A DNA stretch of 40,289 bases from Polynucleobacter sp. 31A-FELB (GTDB lineage: Bacteria > Pseudomonadota > Gammaproteobacteria > Burkholderiales > Burkholderiaceae): positions 1 through 40,289 of the forward strand of contig NZ_JACVOO010000019.1 in the NCBI RefSeq assembly GCF_018882405.1, in the 5' to 3' direction. Below, one piece after another: positions 40,166 through 40,289 of this stretch. The notes under the pieces were generated by a model. That model was not told where the DNA came from, made no database searches, and worked only from the letters and a program-made list of their open reading frames with translations. Each line of letters starts with the position of its first letter. Position 1 is the first letter of the stretch. Made by a program: the position numbers and the translations under genes.

Positions 40166-40289
40166 CTTGATTTCAACCCGTCGATGCAACACACTACAAA
40201 CTGCGTAAGCGCAAGGAGTGTTGCTCATGAAACAACGACCTCGAATCTATTACACAGCTACCCAGAAGGCTTTAATGTGGGAGCGCTGG
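40166..40289 (+). mobile_element. 5' end of an IS30-like insertion sequence (right copy, truncated by window end)
   Basis: This is the inverted counterpart of 3-126, identical over 123 of 124 bases. Homology starts at CTTGATTTCAACCC, the probable terminal inverted repeat. The rest of the element lies outside the window. A short GGCCG/CGGTC stem (40153-40166) straddles the junction and may be chance. Confidence 0.85.
40227..40289 (+). CDS. IS30-like transposase, N-terminal fragment (right copy)
   Basis: Twenty-one codons from an ATG preceded by AAGGAG (40213-40218), cut by the window end. The residues are identical to those of the left copy. Family assignment is from this short N-terminus, as for the left copy. 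Confidence 0.7.
   Translation, partial: MKQRPRIYYTATQKALMWERW

Overview
The window looks like a chromosomal segment of a betaproteobacterium of the family Burkholderiaceae, most probably Polynucleobacter or a close relative. The call rests on moderate GC content, on gene order (dapD-dapE-prmB; smc-zipA-ligA; rpsB-tsf-pyrH-frr-uppS-cdsA-dxr-rseP-bamA-skp-lpxD-fabZ-lpxA-lpxB-rnhB) and on protein character. It was made by eye, without database comparison.

Layout. Positions 1-126 and 40166-40289 are inverted, nearly identical copies (one mismatch in 124 bases) of the 5' end of one insertion sequence. Each carries the first 21 codons of an IS30-like transposase reading out of the window, so the window is probably a whole assembly contig broken at a repeated IS. 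Positions 127-6500 are an accessory island: a compact four-gene minus-strand operon (77-aa protein, winged-helix protein, lipoprotein with a membrane segment and coiled coil, PD-(D/E)XK-like nuclease), a non-coding stretch of about 780 bp rich in inverted repeats, a small membrane protein, and a GIY-YIG nuclease embedded among six short repeats. The island stops at an initiator tRNA-fMet gene.

Positions 6511-40132 are core chromosome. First come kup and a small secreted coiled-coil protein, then radA, then the convergent prmB/dapE/dapD group (L3 methylation and lysine/diaminopimelate synthesis). The smc-zipA-ligA group follows (chromosome condensation, divisome, DNA ligase), then an LpxO-like lipid A hydroxylase, then glnD and map on the minus strand. 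From 25 kb to 40 kb runs one long plus-strand series: translation factors (rpsB, tsf, frr), UMP kinase (pyrH), isoprenoid and phospholipid precursors (uppS, cdsA, dxr), envelope proteolysis and outer-membrane assembly (rseP, bamA, skp), the lipid A pathway (lpxD, fabZ, lpxA, lpxB), then rnhB and a SpoU-type RNA methyltransferase.

The core genes are intact and ordinary apart from an unusually high share of TTG and GTG starts and a short RseP. The part most likely to hold something undescribed is 127-6500. The winged-helix protein has the layout of MOBC-type relaxases (MarR-like DNA-binding domain followed by D...ExE), and a long branched inverted repeat lies a few hundred bases upstream of its operon, where an origin of transfer could be. 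No integrase, coupling protein or second tRNA end was seen, so this mobilisation reading is a hypothesis.
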